Positions 51,584 through 61,835 of a stretch of DNA of 64,000 nucleotides are shown here, one piece after another (position 1 is the stretch's first letter; the number at the start of each line of letters is the position of its first letter). A program made the translations under genes and the position numbers. The DNA comes from Parapedobacter indicus (lineage in GTDB: Bacteria > Bacteroidota > Bacteroidia > Sphingobacteriales > Sphingobacteriaceae). Where the stretch lies: positions 1 through 64,000 of the forward strand of contig NZ_FOQO01000007.1 of assembly GCF_900113765.1 (NCBI RefSeq), in the 5' to 3' direction. A model generated the notes under the pieces. It saw only the letters and a list, made by a program, of their open reading frames with translations. It made no database searches and was not told the DNA's origin.

Positions 51584-54088
51584 TTAACGGAATATCGTCA
51601 CTATAATTGCAGCCAGCGATGCAATACCGGTTCCAAATCCCAGCCATTGCTGTACGCCAATTGAGGGCTTTACTTCTTTTTGAGGCACAAAGATCTCAGC
51701 TCCCGGTTTAATGGGGGGATAATTATTAAAAAATAAAAAGCGGTTTGTACTTTTCACTGACCCGTTTGCGTACAGCACATACACACTTTCACGCAAAGCA
51801 CGTGAAGAAAATCCCCCTGCTTGGGAAATATACTGCCTGAAGCCTTTCGAGGGCGAATATACCGCTGTGGACGGCGCCAACACCTCACCGGAAACCTTTA
51901 CCGTTTGCAATTCTTTGGGTACATGGATAACATCACCATCCTCTAAAATAAGATCACCACGATAGCCCGGCTTTTTTAAAATATATTCTAGGTTGATGCC
52001 GACGAGGTCATTGTCAATATTCTTGTCAATATCCAGTTCGTTAAAAACCGAGGCATCACTCTGTAGTTGCTGCAGCGCCAGTAAACGACTGTATTCTGCC
52101 TGCTTTTTTCGCTCTCTTTCAGCCGCTTCCGTACCTGTTTCATCTACCGCAGCTCCTTTACCGGTCAGTCCACCGCGCTTCAACGACGCACCATCCACAT
52201 ACGCAAAAGGTGTGAGCCCGCCTGCGCGATTAATGAGATCTGAAATGCGCTCATCCTTACGGTTGATTGTGTATAAACCCGGATACAATACTTCACCGAC
52301 AATGCGCACCGTTTTCTGCGTCTCATAACCGGTCGAAGTGCGGACTACCACCTGATCAAAAGGCATCAACACAAAATCCTGATCCTTTTTGCTCAGCCCT
52401 TTGTCGGCATTCACTTGAAAAACCTCGGCGATGTGAGCAGATTGCGACAGAATGTCTGCATTCGTTACCCGCCTTGATATCTCAATCCGACTGCCGGAGG
52501 CGCTCTCCCGGAAGCCTCCAGCCTGCATAATCAGGTCTTGTAACGTAATCCCCTCGGCATAAGGAAATCTACCAGGCGATCTAACCTCACCATCAATGTT
52601 TACCGTATAAGCTTCACGTAGGTCGAAGATGGAAGATATGGTAACCACGTCTTCGCGTTTTAGTTCGATATCCGGTTCGGTTCCTGCAATGATACCAGCC
52701 ACATTAAAAGACAATTGTTCGTGCTGTGAATCCTCCTTTAAGCGAAGAATATTTCCCCGGTTTAAAAAAGCGTCCTCTTTCAGTCCCTCCGCCTTTTTGA
52801 TTAACATAGATACAGTCAGTCCCGCACTCAATTCATAATCTCCGGGACGAAATACCGCTCCAGTTATACGAACACGATTTTCAAAGCGGCTTAAAATACG
52901 ATCCACCTCATAGGCATCTCCGGCTTGTGGTAGGTAATGCGCATACTGGCTACCCAGCAAATCCTCAATCCGCTGTTCGGTTGCAGTTCGCTTAGTAACT
53001 TTGATTCGAGCAGTATAGGCATTCTCAGTAAACCCACCGGCATAGGCCAATAAATCTTGAAAGGTCTCTCCCTGCCTTAGCTCAAATATCGCGGGGCGCT
53101 TTACTTCACCTCGAATCTCTACTTTACGCTCGTAGGGCGGAATCATAAGCACATCCTGGTCCTCTAAACGGACGTTTTCGCTAAAATCGCCTGAAATCAG
53201 GAAATCATAAATATCCAGCTTAGCAATTTCCTTGCCTCCCCTAATCAGACGGACATTTCGAAACGAACCGTTTTCAGACGGTCCTCCGGAATAATAGAGT
53301 GCATTAAACACTGTGGCTACTGAGGGCAGTGTATAGGTGCCCGGTTTAATTATCTCCCCCGTTAGAATTACTTTAATGCTTCGGATATTGCCCAATGCAA
53401 TGGTCACTTTAGTGCCCCCTGTCCGAATCGCACTGTATATGGTAGTCATTTCGCTCGTAATACGCGCAGTTGCCTGTTCAATAGTCATGCCCGCCACGGG
53501 TACTACACCAACGTAGGGAATATTTATAGTTCCTTCAGGTGTAATATTCAACGAATGGTTTTCTTCAGATTTGCCATAGATGTCAATCAAAACCTGATCG
53601 CCAGGACCAAGCACGTAGTCAATCGGGGTAGCTAAGCGAAGATTAGGTTCAAACAATTGAGGAGCACCGTGAAACAGCGAGGCCCCGAAAATTGGCAACG
53701 TATCGCCAACGGACGTATCAGGAGCTGCGGGTTCAGCAATTACGGTATCTATCATCTGGCGCTCGGGACGATTTTGTACCGGGCTGACTATTTGTGGCCG
53801 GGTGTTTGACGAGGCTTTCAGCGTCGATATCCTCGTACGCAATTTTTCAATTTCGGAAGCCGGCATTCCACGCTGCAGCGCAGCCTGGGTTAATTCTTCT
53901 TCCGACAGTCCCATGGACTCTGCCTGCCGTAAATATGCTAAAATCTGTTCGTCCGATAAATCGTCTACGCGCACCTGTGAAAGGTTATCGGCGCCGATAG
54001 TTTGGCCCAAAACTTGATAACTATTACAAATGACGGAGAAAAACAACAATAATATACTGCCAAGATGGTGGTAACGTCTCAATTTCAT
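51584..54088 (-). CDS. Outer-membrane polysaccharide export protein with multiple SLBB domains
   Basis: An 834-residue Wza-like exporter. A signal peptide (about 1-29) precedes a helical region and the Poly_export domain at about 150-230 (YVLGPGDQVLIDIYGKSEENHSLNITPEGTINIPYVGVVPVAGMTIEQA). At least five SLBB-type repeats follow (for example VILTGEIIKPGTYTLPSVATVFNALYYSGG and VNIDGEVRSPGRFPYAEGITLQDLIMQAGG). The C-terminus has one hydrophobic segment (about 812-832). It lies upstream of the Wzz-like gene on the minus strand and is divergent from the Wzi genes, sharing a 205-nt region. Confidence 0.93.
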   Translation of the reverse strand: MKLRRYHHLGSILLLFFSVICNSYQVLGQTIGADNLSQVRVDDLSDEQILAYLRQAESMGLSEEELTQAALQRGMPASEIEKLRTRISTLKASSNTRPQIVSPVQNRPERQMIDTVIAEPAAPDTSVGDTLPIFGASLFHGAPQLFEPNLRLATPIDYVLGPGDQVLIDIYGKSEENHSLNITPEGTINIPYVGVVPVAGMTIEQATARITSEMTTIYSAIRTGGTKVTIALGNIRSIKVILTGEIIKPGTYTLPSVATVFNALYYSGGPSENGSFRNVRLIRGGKEIAKLDIYDFLISGDFSENVRLEDQDVLMIPPYERKVEIRGEVKRPAIFELRQGETFQDLLAYAGGFTENAYTARIKVTKRTATEQRIEDLLGSQYAHYLPQAGDAYEVDRILSRFENRVRITGAVFRPGDYELSAGLTVSMLIKKAEGLKEDAFLNRGNILRLKEDSQHEQLSFNVAGIIAGTEPDIELKREDVVTISSIFDLREAYTVNIDGEVRSPGRFPYAEGITLQDLIMQAGGFRESASGSRIEISRRVTNADILSQSAHIAEVFQVNADKGLSKKDQDFVLMPFDQVVVRTSTGYETQKTVRIVGEVLYPGLYTINRKDERISDLINRAGGLTPFAYVDGASLKRGGLTGKGAAVDETGTEAAERERKKQAEYSRLLALQQLQSDASVFNELDIDKNIDNDLVGINLEYILKKPGYRGDLILEDGDVIHVPKELQTVKVSGEVLAPSTAVYSPSKGFRQYISQAGGFSSRALRESVYVLYANGSVKSTNRFLFFNNYPPIKPGAEIFVPQKEVKPSIGVQQWLGFGTGIASLAAIIVTIFR

Positions 54089-54293
54089 TTATAAAGCATT
54101 ACATTATAATCCTTCAAATTGCCAAATTAGCAAGATAGCAACTTATAAGATTTAACACAAAGAAACTACTTCTTTTTGTTTTGTCGTAAGAATAAATTGA
54201 AAATTGCAAATTATGCCCCCCAAACAGCTCAAACATGAAAACATTTTCTATACAGGTCAGTTAGAAAAATTAATCTATTTTTGTCGGTATACG

Positions 54294-55967
54294 ATGAATA
54301 ACTATATAAGATCTGCTCTCTCATTCTCAGCTTTAGTTTTAATTGGTCTACCGTCCTATGGACAAACGTTACCTGTAGGAACACTGGCAATAGAAGATTG
54401 GTATAGAAAAGCACAATTGTTGGGTAGTGTCGATTCCAATATATCGTTCACAATTAGACCGTTAACGGCTCAAGCCTTAAAAAGAAATAATATTTATGCC
54501 CCGACAGATACGGGATTTTTACTGGAAGATGTATCCTTTCAGTGGATGCCGGCGACGGTTGGGTTACAGTATAACAGTACGTTCCCTACGGGACGCAACG
54601 ATGGCCCGATTGTTCCTACTGTTGGACCTCAGACGTATTTCAGCGCAGGAATTACTGCATCCTATAAATTTCTCAGCGTTCAGTTAAAACCCGAATTTGT
54701 TTGGGCAGCTAATAGCGATTTTCAAGGGTTCAACAGCGAAAGCCGCAATCATTGGCGGGAATGGTATCGGCTTCGTGGCAACTCGATTGATCTTCCCGAG
54801 CGCTTCGGTACGGGGCAATACACAAAAATTTTGCCGGGGCAAAGCAGCATTCGCCTGAATTTCCATCCCCTCTCCATCGGACTGTCCACAGAAAATCTGT
54901 GGTGGGGACCGGGGATCTACAACTCATTGATGATGAGCAACAATGCACCCGGATTTGCACATCTCACACTTAATACCACACGCCCTATCCGGACTTATAT
55001 CGGCGACTTTGAGGGTCAGATTATCGGCGGAAGGTTGGAAGCTTCGGGTTACCTGCCAAGTTACAACATTACCAAGCAAGCTTTTCACGATGCGTTTTAC
55101 CGCACCAAATTAGGTGATTGGCGATACTTATCTGCAGCTGTCCTTACTTATCAACCTAAGTGGACACCCGGACTGTCGCTGGGCGCAACCCGTGCTTTCA
55201 CCATGTATCGAAGTGGCATGCGCTCGGGATTAGCGGATTGGCTGGCGGTATTTAGTTCAGGGTCAGCCGCTAAAGCGGAATATTTGGATAACCCGGACAA
55301 TAAACGCGCAAGAGACCAGTTGGTTTCCATATTTGCCCGGTGGGTCATCCCCCAGGCACATGCAGAGGCCTATGTGGAATACGGACGGAATGATCACTCC
55401 TGGGATTCACGCGACTTCTTTGTGCAGCTGGAGCATTCACGGGCTTACATCATCGGTTTTAGAAAGCTGGTGGAGCTTCCGCAGCCCGACGAATGGATAA
55501 ACATTGGCGTTGAGGTAACACAAATGGAAGATGGTAAACCGGGCATCGGTCGTCCGGCGGGCTCGTGGTACCGGCATAGCGGGGTCAGGCATGGTTATAC
55601 ACACATGGGTCAGCTTTTGGGCGCGGGTATTAATCTGGGTGGCAACCTACAGTTACTACAGGTAAGTTGGTTCAGAGGCCTGAAGCAGCTGGGTTTTCAA
55701 TTTGAGCGGGAAGTCAACAACAACGACTTCCTTTATGTACTGAAAATGGGTGATATGCGTCGTAATTGGGTAAATCTTTCGGGTATTTTCTTTGCTGAAT
55801 GGGATTATCAGAATTTTGTCTTTGGTGGACGGATGCAACTCACCCGTGCCCTTAACTACCAATATGAACTCGAGGAGAACGCAATCAATCCCAATTATTT
55901 CTGGGGGTTCAGACCCCAGGATCGGCACAACTTCTTTATGAATGTCAGCGCGATGTATCGCTTTTAA
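54294..55967 (+). CDS. Wzi-family capsule assembly outer-membrane protein (copy 1)
   Basis: A 557-residue beta-barrel protein. It starts with a signal peptide (MNNYIRSALSFSALVLIGLP, cleaved near SYGQT), followed by a barrel with the family blocks GQSSIRLNFHPLSIGLSTENLWWGPGIYNSLMMSNNAPGFAHLTLNT and RHGYTHMGQLLGAGINLGGNLQ. It ends in aromatic YRF, as outer-membrane proteins do. Wzi proteins attach capsular polysaccharide to the cell surface. I chose ATG 54294; an upstream frame to 54204 does not make a signal peptide. TATTTTTG at 54276-54283 is a possible -7 box. A paralogue follows 40 nt later. Confidence 0.9.
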   Translation: MNNYIRSALSFSALVLIGLPSYGQTLPVGTLAIEDWYRKAQLLGSVDSNISFTIRPLTAQALKRNNIYAPTDTGFLLEDVSFQWMPATVGLQYNSTFPTGRNDGPIVPTVGPQTYFSAGITASYKFLSVQLKPEFVWAANSDFQGFNSESRNHWREWYRLRGNSIDLPERFGTGQYTKILPGQSSIRLNFHPLSIGLSTENLWWGPGIYNSLMMSNNAPGFAHLTLNTTRPIRTYIGDFEGQIIGGRLEASGYLPSYNITKQAFHDAFYRTKLGDWRYLSAAVLTYQPKWTPGLSLGATRAFTMYRSGMRSGLADWLAVFSSGSAAKAEYLDNPDNKRARDQLVSIFARWVIPQAHAEAYVEYGRNDHSWDSRDFFVQLEHSRAYIIGFRKLVELPQPDEWINIGVEVTQMEDGKPGIGRPAGSWYRHSGVRHGYTHMGQLLGAGINLGGNLQLLQVSWFRGLKQLGFQFEREVNNNDFLYVLKMGDMRRNWVNLSGIFFAEWDYQNFVFGGRMQLTRALNYQYELEENAINPNYFWGFRPQDRHNFFMNVSAMYRF

Positions 55968-56007
55968 TGTGAATAGTCATGCACCCTACATTTTTAAATA
56001 ATAACGC

Positions 56008-57738
56008 ATGAAGATGACCAAACAGGCAATTCCTCACTTAACATCACTGATTTACTTCCTGATTGTCGCGGGAATACATATTGTATTTGCGCAAAGCTTG
56101 CCGGTAGGTACACCTGGATTGGAAGATCGTTACCGCCGTGATCAGTTATTGGGAAAATTAGACTCATCTATTTCCTTTTCTGTCAGACCACTTAATACCA
56201 AGGCCTTATTAAAGTCCAATAGCTATGATGGTGATCGCATATTTTCAGTCAACGACCGTCATCCTAATAGGGATAACGGCTTGTACTTGGAACTCCTTCC
56301 CATCAATTGGCAGCATCAGATAACGTCGGGGTTTCCGTATGGCTGGAACGATGGGTCAATGATTCCAAACGTGGGTTATCAAACCCAATTTAGCGCCGGT
56401 GTCTATGCGGAATATAAATTCTTCAGCATTCAATTACGCCCAGAATTTGTCTATGCGCAAAACCAATACTACGTTGGCTTCGACGGTAAAACCAAACCGT
56501 CATGGGATGTTTGGTACGCCTATTATAACAATATAGACATGCCTGAACATTTTGGAGACGGTCCATATACTAAACTGTTTCCCGGTCAAAGCAGTATCCG
56601 TTTTAACTACGGTGCACTATCTGCCGGTCTGTCAACCGAAAATATCTGGTGGGGCCCTGGCATCCGAAATTCACTGCTTATGAGCAATACCGCGCCCGGC
56701 TTTTTGCATGCAACTCTTAATACCACACATCCCATCCATACAAATATCGGATCCTTTGAAGGTCAGTTTATCGTAGGAAAACTAAAAGGTTCGGGATTCA
56801 CGCCGACCAAGCAAGGTATTGCTAATCATTATGATGAATATTACATACCGAAGCCTGACACCTGGCGTTATATATCAGGACTTACCATGGTTTGGCAACC
56901 CAAATGGTTGCACGGACTGTCTATGGGCTTTGCCCAGAGCTTCGTCGTCAACCGAAGTGACCAAGGCAGTGGCATTGCCGACTATCTTTCATTACCGTTC
57001 ATCGGATATACATCGCATTACAATAAAGAAAATCCAGAAAAAACAGGAACAGACGAACAATTAAGGAAGAGAGACGCTTACATATCTTTTTTCGGGCGAT
57101 GGGTGATGCCAAAGGGCAATGCCGAAATATATGTTGAATACGGCCGTAATGATCTCCCCTGGGATAATCGGGATTTTATGGTAGAAATAGAGAATTCACG
57201 CGCTTATACGGTAGGGTTTCGGAAACTCGTACCGTTCAATAGAGCCCGAGAAGAGTATGTGCAAATTGGTTTAGAAGCAACACAAACCGAAAAATCTCGC
57301 ACATTACAGGTTCGGGACGGCAATTCGTGGTATATCCATCCGGTGGTACGACACGGTTATACCCATCGTGGTCAGCTTTTAGGAGCCGGAATCGGGCCAG
57401 GAAGCAACGTGCAAACGGTTTATGTGAGCTGGCTACGGGGTCTCAAGCAGATAGGTATACAGGTCGAACGATTAGTACATCTTAACGATTTTTACTACAG
57501 TGCCAGTCAGGACATCCGTGGAAATTGGGTAGACCTCGGGTTTTCCGCATTGACTGAATGGGATTATAAACACTTTGTTTTCAATGCGAAAGTGCACTAC
57601 GCACATTCATATAACTATCAGTATGAGTTGATTCCTCATCCAGATCAAGCTCAAGACCCCGACAAATATTGGTGGAGTTTTACGCCCGTGGACAAAAACC
57701 CGTTCCAGCTTTCAATAGGCGCTATGTATCGGTTTTGA
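56008..57738 (+). CDS. Wzi-family capsule assembly outer-membrane protein (copy 2)
   Basis: A 576-residue beta-barrel protein, paralogous to the gene just before it. Shared blocks are LPVGTPGLEDRYRRDQLLGKLDSSISFSVRPL, GQSSIRFNYGALSAGLSTENIWWGPGIRNSLLMSNTAPGFLHATLNT and RHGYTHRGQLLGAGIGPGSNVQ, with a terminal YRF. A signal peptide is at about 1-29. Two copies side by side suggest either dose or binding of different glycans. It is separated by 40 nt from copy 1. Confidence 0.9.
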   Translation: MKMTKQAIPHLTSLIYFLIVAGIHIVFAQSLPVGTPGLEDRYRRDQLLGKLDSSISFSVRPLNTKALLKSNSYDGDRIFSVNDRHPNRDNGLYLELLPINWQHQITSGFPYGWNDGSMIPNVGYQTQFSAGVYAEYKFFSIQLRPEFVYAQNQYYVGFDGKTKPSWDVWYAYYNNIDMPEHFGDGPYTKLFPGQSSIRFNYGALSAGLSTENIWWGPGIRNSLLMSNTAPGFLHATLNTTHPIHTNIGSFEGQFIVGKLKGSGFTPTKQGIANHYDEYYIPKPDTWRYISGLTMVWQPKWLHGLSMGFAQSFVVNRSDQGSGIADYLSLPFIGYTSHYNKENPEKTGTDEQLRKRDAYISFFGRWVMPKGNAEIYVEYGRNDLPWDNRDFMVEIENSRAYTVGFRKLVPFNRAREEYVQIGLEATQTEKSRTLQVRDGNSWYIHPVVRHGYTHRGQLLGAGIGPGSNVQTVYVSWLRGLKQIGIQVERLVHLNDFYYSASQDIRGNWVDLGFSALTEWDYKHFVFNAKVHYAHSYNYQYELIPHPDQAQDPDKYWWSFTPVDKNPFQLSIGAMYRF

Positions 57739-57753
57739 TCAACACCAGGCTGA

Positions 57754-58656
57754 TTAGCGGCTGCTCAATCGAATGCTGAAACCATCTTTGATGGCTTTTA
57801 ATAGTATTTTTCGATTTTGCTTTCTGTATAAGAAGAATTTACGTAGGTTCGCTAGGAACGTAACTCCTAATGCCAGTAATTTATAAAACCCACGAAAATT
57901 TTTCCGGATAAAAAGTAGCCGATTACGGTTGAAATAGTAAGCAAAGAAAGGCGAGTCAACACCTCCTGTTGATGCGCTCTCTTTATGCCAAACGACCAAC
58001 TCGGGCATCAGGTATACCTTATACCCCCTTTTTGTGGCGCGGTAGACAAAATCCGTATCGTCAAAATAAACGAAATAAACTGGATCCATCATTCCTATCT
58101 CGCTAAAAAGCGCATTGTCAATCAACATAAAACAGGTAGGCGCATAATTGAAATATCCTGCCACACTGTATTCAAGACCATCATCCTGCAATCCGCCAAC
58201 ATGCGCTGTAGATCCGCGCCATCGGTCCAATCTGCCTCCAGCCATCCACACTTTGCCTGTACCGTAAAAAAGAATTTTGGGAACGATCAGTTTATCTCCG
58301 CTCGCAAGGGCCCGCCGATAAATATCGTGTAGCAGATTTTCTTGATGGAAAACGATATCGTTATTTAGCAATAACGTATGCGAACACCCAGCATTTACAG
58401 CCAATCGGATGCCGTGATTGTTACCTTCAGCAACTCCCCTATTGCCCGAATTGGCTACATACGTATAATTAACCGTCGGATAGCGATCATGTAAATCGCC
58501 AATCAGCTTCTGGGTAAGGGGATTAGCCGAATTATCAATAATATATACATGATAGTCTTGGAACGATTGAATTGCTAAACTCTGAAAAAAATCGGGTAGC
58601 ACTTCATCACTTTGATAAAGCACGGTTACTAATCCAACCTGTGGCTGATCGTTCAT
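57754..58656 (-). CDS. Family 2 glycosyltransferase (rhamnosyltransferase-like)
   Basis: A 300-residue inverting GT-A glycosyltransferase. It has VGLVTVLYQSDEVLPDFFQSL, the nucleotide-sugar loop YIIDNSANPLT and GNRGVAEGNNHGIRLAVNAGCSHTLLLNNDIVF. The acceptor region is YFVYFDDTDFVYRATKRGYKVYLMPELVVWHKES, typical of rhamnosyl- and similar sugar transferases. No membrane segments are seen. It overlaps the upstream epimerase gene by 4 nt and is the last gene of the minus-strand polysaccharide operon. It converges on the second Wzi gene. Confidence 0.9.
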   Translation of the reverse strand: MNDQPQVGLVTVLYQSDEVLPDFFQSLAIQSFQDYHVYIIDNSANPLTQKLIGDLHDRYPTVNYTYVANSGNRGVAEGNNHGIRLAVNAGCSHTLLLNNDIVFHQENLLHDIYRRALASGDKLIVPKILFYGTGKVWMAGGRLDRWRGSTAHVGGLQDDGLEYSVAGYFNYAPTCFMLIDNALFSEIGMMDPVYFVYFDDTDFVYRATKRGYKVYLMPELVVWHKESASTGGVDSPFFAYYFNRNRLLFIRKNFRGFYKLLALGVTFLANLRKFFLYRKQNRKILLKAIKDGFSIRLSSR

Positions 58657-59792
58657 TGCTTTAACAGTCCTCGGTCTGCCATTTCCGCAAGACTACCGTC
58701 ATAATCACTTACCATCACATTTTGCTCCTTTACCCACGCTGCAAATCGGCCTATTCCTTCAGAAAACATCACTTTGGGTTTATATCCCAGTACAGACTGT
58801 ATATGAGATATGTCCGCGAAATTATGACGGATGTCTCCCAGGCGGTAGTTACCAGATATATTTAACTTTACCTCCTTCCCGTAGTGTTGCATCAACGTTT
58901 TTGCCACCTCCAATACGGTTGTCGGCACGCCAACCCCCACGTTAAACACGCCTCCGTTTTCGTCATTATGTAATATACCACGGATTGTGGCTTCCACCAC
59001 GTCATCTATATATACAAAGTCGCGGCTTTCCAATCCGTCCTCGAAAACATTGATCGGCCGACCTTGGCGGATAAGCGATGAAAAAATAGACAAAATGCCC
59101 GTATAGGGATTCTGAAGCGACTGACCAGGGCCATACACATTTTGAAAGCGCATCACCACCGGAGTTATCCCAATGGTTGGGCATACGGTGGTCAGCAATT
59201 GCTCTTGGTAAAGTTTGGTAAGACCGTAAACTGACGTTGGATGTAACTTCGAGAGCTCGTCCGTGGCGACTACCTTCAATTTTTGATTCGGCACTTCGCC
59301 CGCAATTTCAAAACGCCCACAATCCAGATCTTCCTTTTTCCTCGAATTGGGATATATAATTTCTCCGGCTTCTGTTTTATATTTCCCCTCGCCATACACG
59401 GCCCGCGATGAAGCTATCAGAACTTTCGTTACCGAATGGTCTCTTTTGTTTGTCAGAATATCCAGTAACTGTGCAGTACCCAACATATTGACGGATGTAT
59501 AGTGGGCGATTTTGTACATAGACTGGCCTGTACCTGTCTCCGCCGCGAGATGTACCACCACTTGTTGTCCCGCTAAGCATTTCTCCCAATCTTCGCGCTT
59601 TGTGACGTCGCCGTAAACAAAAGAGACCTTCTTCTGAATCCGTTGGTACAAATAAGAATGCTGCGCCGCTTCCCGCCCATGTACTTGGCTCAATAAGTTG
59701 TCAAGCACCGTTACCCGATGCCCCAATTCCACTAAGCGTAACGCCAGACTGCTTCCTATAAAACCCGCACCTCCCGAAATTAATATATTCAT
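58653..59792 (-). CDS. NAD-dependent epimerase/dehydratase (extended SDR)
   Basis: A 379-residue nucleotide-sugar enzyme. The NAD motif is ILISGGAGFIGSSLALRL, and the active-site tyrosine and lysine lie in SVYGLTKLYQEQ. VHLAAETGTGQSMYKI and RFQNVYGPGQ are further extended-SDR blocks. It would interconvert a nucleotide sugar used by the neighbouring glycosyltransferases; the exact reaction (4-epimerase, 2-epimerase or dehydratase) cannot be read from the sequence. It overlaps the following glycosyltransferase gene by 4 nt. Confidence 0.9.
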   Translation of the reverse strand: MNILISGGAGFIGSSLALRLVELGHRVTVLDNLLSQVHGREAAQHSYLYQRIQKKVSFVYGDVTKREDWEKCLAGQQVVVHLAAETGTGQSMYKIAHYTSVNMLGTAQLLDILTNKRDHSVTKVLIASSRAVYGEGKYKTEAGEIIYPNSRKKEDLDCGRFEIAGEVPNQKLKVVATDELSKLHPTSVYGLTKLYQEQLLTTVCPTIGITPVVMRFQNVYGPGQSLQNPYTGILSIFSSLIRQGRPINVFEDGLESRDFVYIDDVVEATIRGILHNDENGGVFNVGVGVPTTVLEVAKTLMQHYGKEVKLNISGNYRLGDIRHNFADISHIQSVLGYKPKVMFSEGIGRFAAWVKEQNVMVSDYDGSLAEMADRGLLKQ

Positions 59793-59796
59793 TAAA

Positions 59797-60588
59797 TTAC
59801 AATCTATCGTTGTTGACTTCTTTCAATTTTGGCAAAAAGTAATGTTTTCGCATCCCATACCACATATAATTCACAAAATAATACAGGGAAGGGAATATGC
59901 GAATATGCTCCACATTGCGGTAGATATACCACTGTCTCCTCGCCATTTCCAATTTATTCCGAGAATTACCCTGTTCATGCTTCCGATAGTCCATTAATAC
60001 CTCTTGAATACCATAAAACTTCGCTTTCGGAAAGGATCGGCTGATCTTTAGCCATAACGCATAGTCTTCTCGGGCCGGGGGGGCCTCTGCATCGAAATAT
60101 TGTTTACCGATCTGGTTAACGTCATACACCACCGTGGAGCAGCCGATCGAACACGTTCTCAGCAAGTCCCGGTAATTTACCCTTTCGGGTACAATATGTA
60201 CACCATGTACCATTTCGGATGAACCGAACACGCGGTAAGAAGTGAATGATAAGGCTGCGCGGTGCTGTTTCATCGCATCGATTTGCACGGCTAACTTGGA
60301 CGGCCTCCATAAATCGTCGCTATCCAAAAACGCAACATATTGTCCTCTTGCTTCCGAAATCCCGCGATTTCGTGCCGATATCGCACCTTGATTCATGGAT
60401 TGACACAACAGCCGTATTCGTTTATCTCCCAAAAATGTGGAGGCAACTTTCACGGTGTCATCTGTTGAACAGTCGTCAATGATAAGTAGCTCCCAGTACG
60501 GGTACGTCTGTGACAGAATGGATTCTATTGTTGCGGGTAAATACGCCGCAGCATTGTATGCAGGTGTGACTATAGTTACCAAATCCAT
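59797..60588 (-). CDS. Family 2 glycosyltransferase
   Basis: A 263-residue GT-A enzyme of the WcaA type: VTIVTPAYNAAAYLPATIESILSQTYPYWELLIIDDCSTDDTV, and the DxD motif in GQYVAFLDSDDLWRPSKLAVQI. GCSTVVYDVNQIG and WLKISRSFPKAKFYGIQEVLMDYRKHEQGNS follow, with no obvious membrane segments. It sits 4 nt before the epimerase and 2 nt after the GT4 gene, so it is part of the same operon. Confidence 0.92.
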   Translation of the reverse strand: MDLVTIVTPAYNAAAYLPATIESILSQTYPYWELLIIDDCSTDDTVKVASTFLGDKRIRLLCQSMNQGAISARNRGISEARGQYVAFLDSDDLWRPSKLAVQIDAMKQHRAALSFTSYRVFGSSEMVHGVHIVPERVNYRDLLRTCSIGCSTVVYDVNQIGKQYFDAEAPPAREDYALWLKISRSFPKAKFYGIQEVLMDYRKHEQGNSRNKLEMARRQWYIYRNVEHIRIFPSLYYFVNYMWYGMRKHYFLPKLKEVNNDRL

Positions 60589-60590
60589 AC

Positions 60591-61832
60591 TTACGCTTTT
60601 AAAACGGGCGTCTTTGAATAAGCTTCATATAACGCAAGCAGCCTTTTCGCATACGGCTCAAACAATACATACGATTTAAGTTTGTCAATCATCGCTACCA
60701 ACCCAAGTTTCCATTCATCATACTGAGCAACTGCCATCTCCATTTTGGATACGAGATCCGACTCATCCTCACTGGCAAATTGCAGGCCGCAATTTAGCCA
60801 TTCTACCATTTCTTTCATTCCGCCGTGTGCTGAAACAAGGGGCATTACGCCACAGATTACAGATTCTAAAACGACCATAGATGCACTTTCATAACATTTG
60901 GATGACAGGATTGCAAATTTTGACTGCTGCAATAACTCCTGCAACGCAGGAGTTTCCAGAAAGCCTGTGATTTCTATACTGTCTTGCAAATTAAGCTGCT
61001 TGACCAAATTGCCAAGTGCGTCTCGCATGGGGCCTTCACCTGCAATAACCAACCGGCACGTACCTCCGCGCATCCGATACTGAGAAAATGCGCGAACAAG
61101 CATCGGGATATTTTTCTCTTCCGATAACCGTCCGAAAAACACCATCTGATCCTTCCGACGCATCGGCAGGGGCATTGAATGTATATCAGCAACCGGATTG
61201 TATACGACAGATACTTTCGTGGGATCCACATCCCAGCGCAATGACATGGCCGATTTAAGAAAACGGGAAGGAGTAATCCATTGATCAATCAGTCCTTTCC
61301 TACTCAAGAAAGCAGTCAAAAGTGATGTGATCCCCTTGCCGAAGGAGTGCTTCCAACCCAATCGACTACACCCTCGCGTAAAAATCCGCCATTTATACCG
61401 GTTTTGCGCACAATCCATGCACCGCCGATCTTTTTTGTAATCATATGCCGCTGAATGCGAACAGACATATTCAAACGTATGTACTGAAAACAGCACCTTT
61501 GTCGCTGGGTACCTGCACTTATAAAAGGCAATCGCATGAAAGATACTGGGCGAAAGATTTCCATAGTGATGCAGATGGACAATATCTGGACGCAGCTTGT
61601 TTAGTCCACGCTTTAACGACAGAAAGTTGCGTATTGAATATAGTTGAGAAAGGGAATTGTCTCCCTTCATAAAGATCACATCTGGCTCGAAAGGCAGTCC
61701 GGAGGTAACCCTGCACGCTACGAAATGTTCCATATGATTGGCATGGGTTCGCAAAGCCAATATTGTGTTACGGAAGACCGATTCCGCGCCCCCCAGCGAA
61801 CCTCTTTCACCGATATGTAACACCTTGATCAA
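60591..61832 (-). CDS. Family 4 glycosyltransferase
   Basis: A 413-residue GT-B retaining enzyme. It starts VLHIGERGSLGGAESVFRNT, with the C-terminal domain MVFFGRLSEEKNIPMLVRAF and the E-x7-E motif in YESASMVVLESVICGVMPLVSAHGG. The cysteines near CRMCMDCAQNRYKW-like sequence (YKKDRRCMDCAQNRY) are often seen in this subgroup. The start is uncertain: TTG 61832 gives MIKVLHI, while GTG 61823 has an AAGGA at proper distance. Embedded in the operon, 3 nt after the polymerase-like gene. Confidence 0.9.
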   Translation of the reverse strand: MIKVLHIGERGSLGGAESVFRNTILALRTHANHMEHFVACRVTSGLPFEPDVIFMKGDNSLSQLYSIRNFLSLKRGLNKLRPDIVHLHHYGNLSPSIFHAIAFYKCRYPATKVLFSVHTFEYVCSHSAAYDYKKDRRCMDCAQNRYKWRIFTRGCSRLGWKHSFGKGITSLLTAFLSRKGLIDQWITPSRFLKSAMSLRWDVDPTKVSVVYNPVADIHSMPLPMRRKDQMVFFGRLSEEKNIPMLVRAFSQYRMRGGTCRLVIAGEGPMRDALGNLVKQLNLQDSIEITGFLETPALQELLQQSKFAILSSKCYESASMVVLESVICGVMPLVSAHGGMKEMVEWLNCGLQFASEDESDLVSKMEMAVAQYDEWKLGLVAMIDKLKSYVLFEPYAKRLLALYEAYSKTPVLKA

Positions 61833-61835
61833 TCC

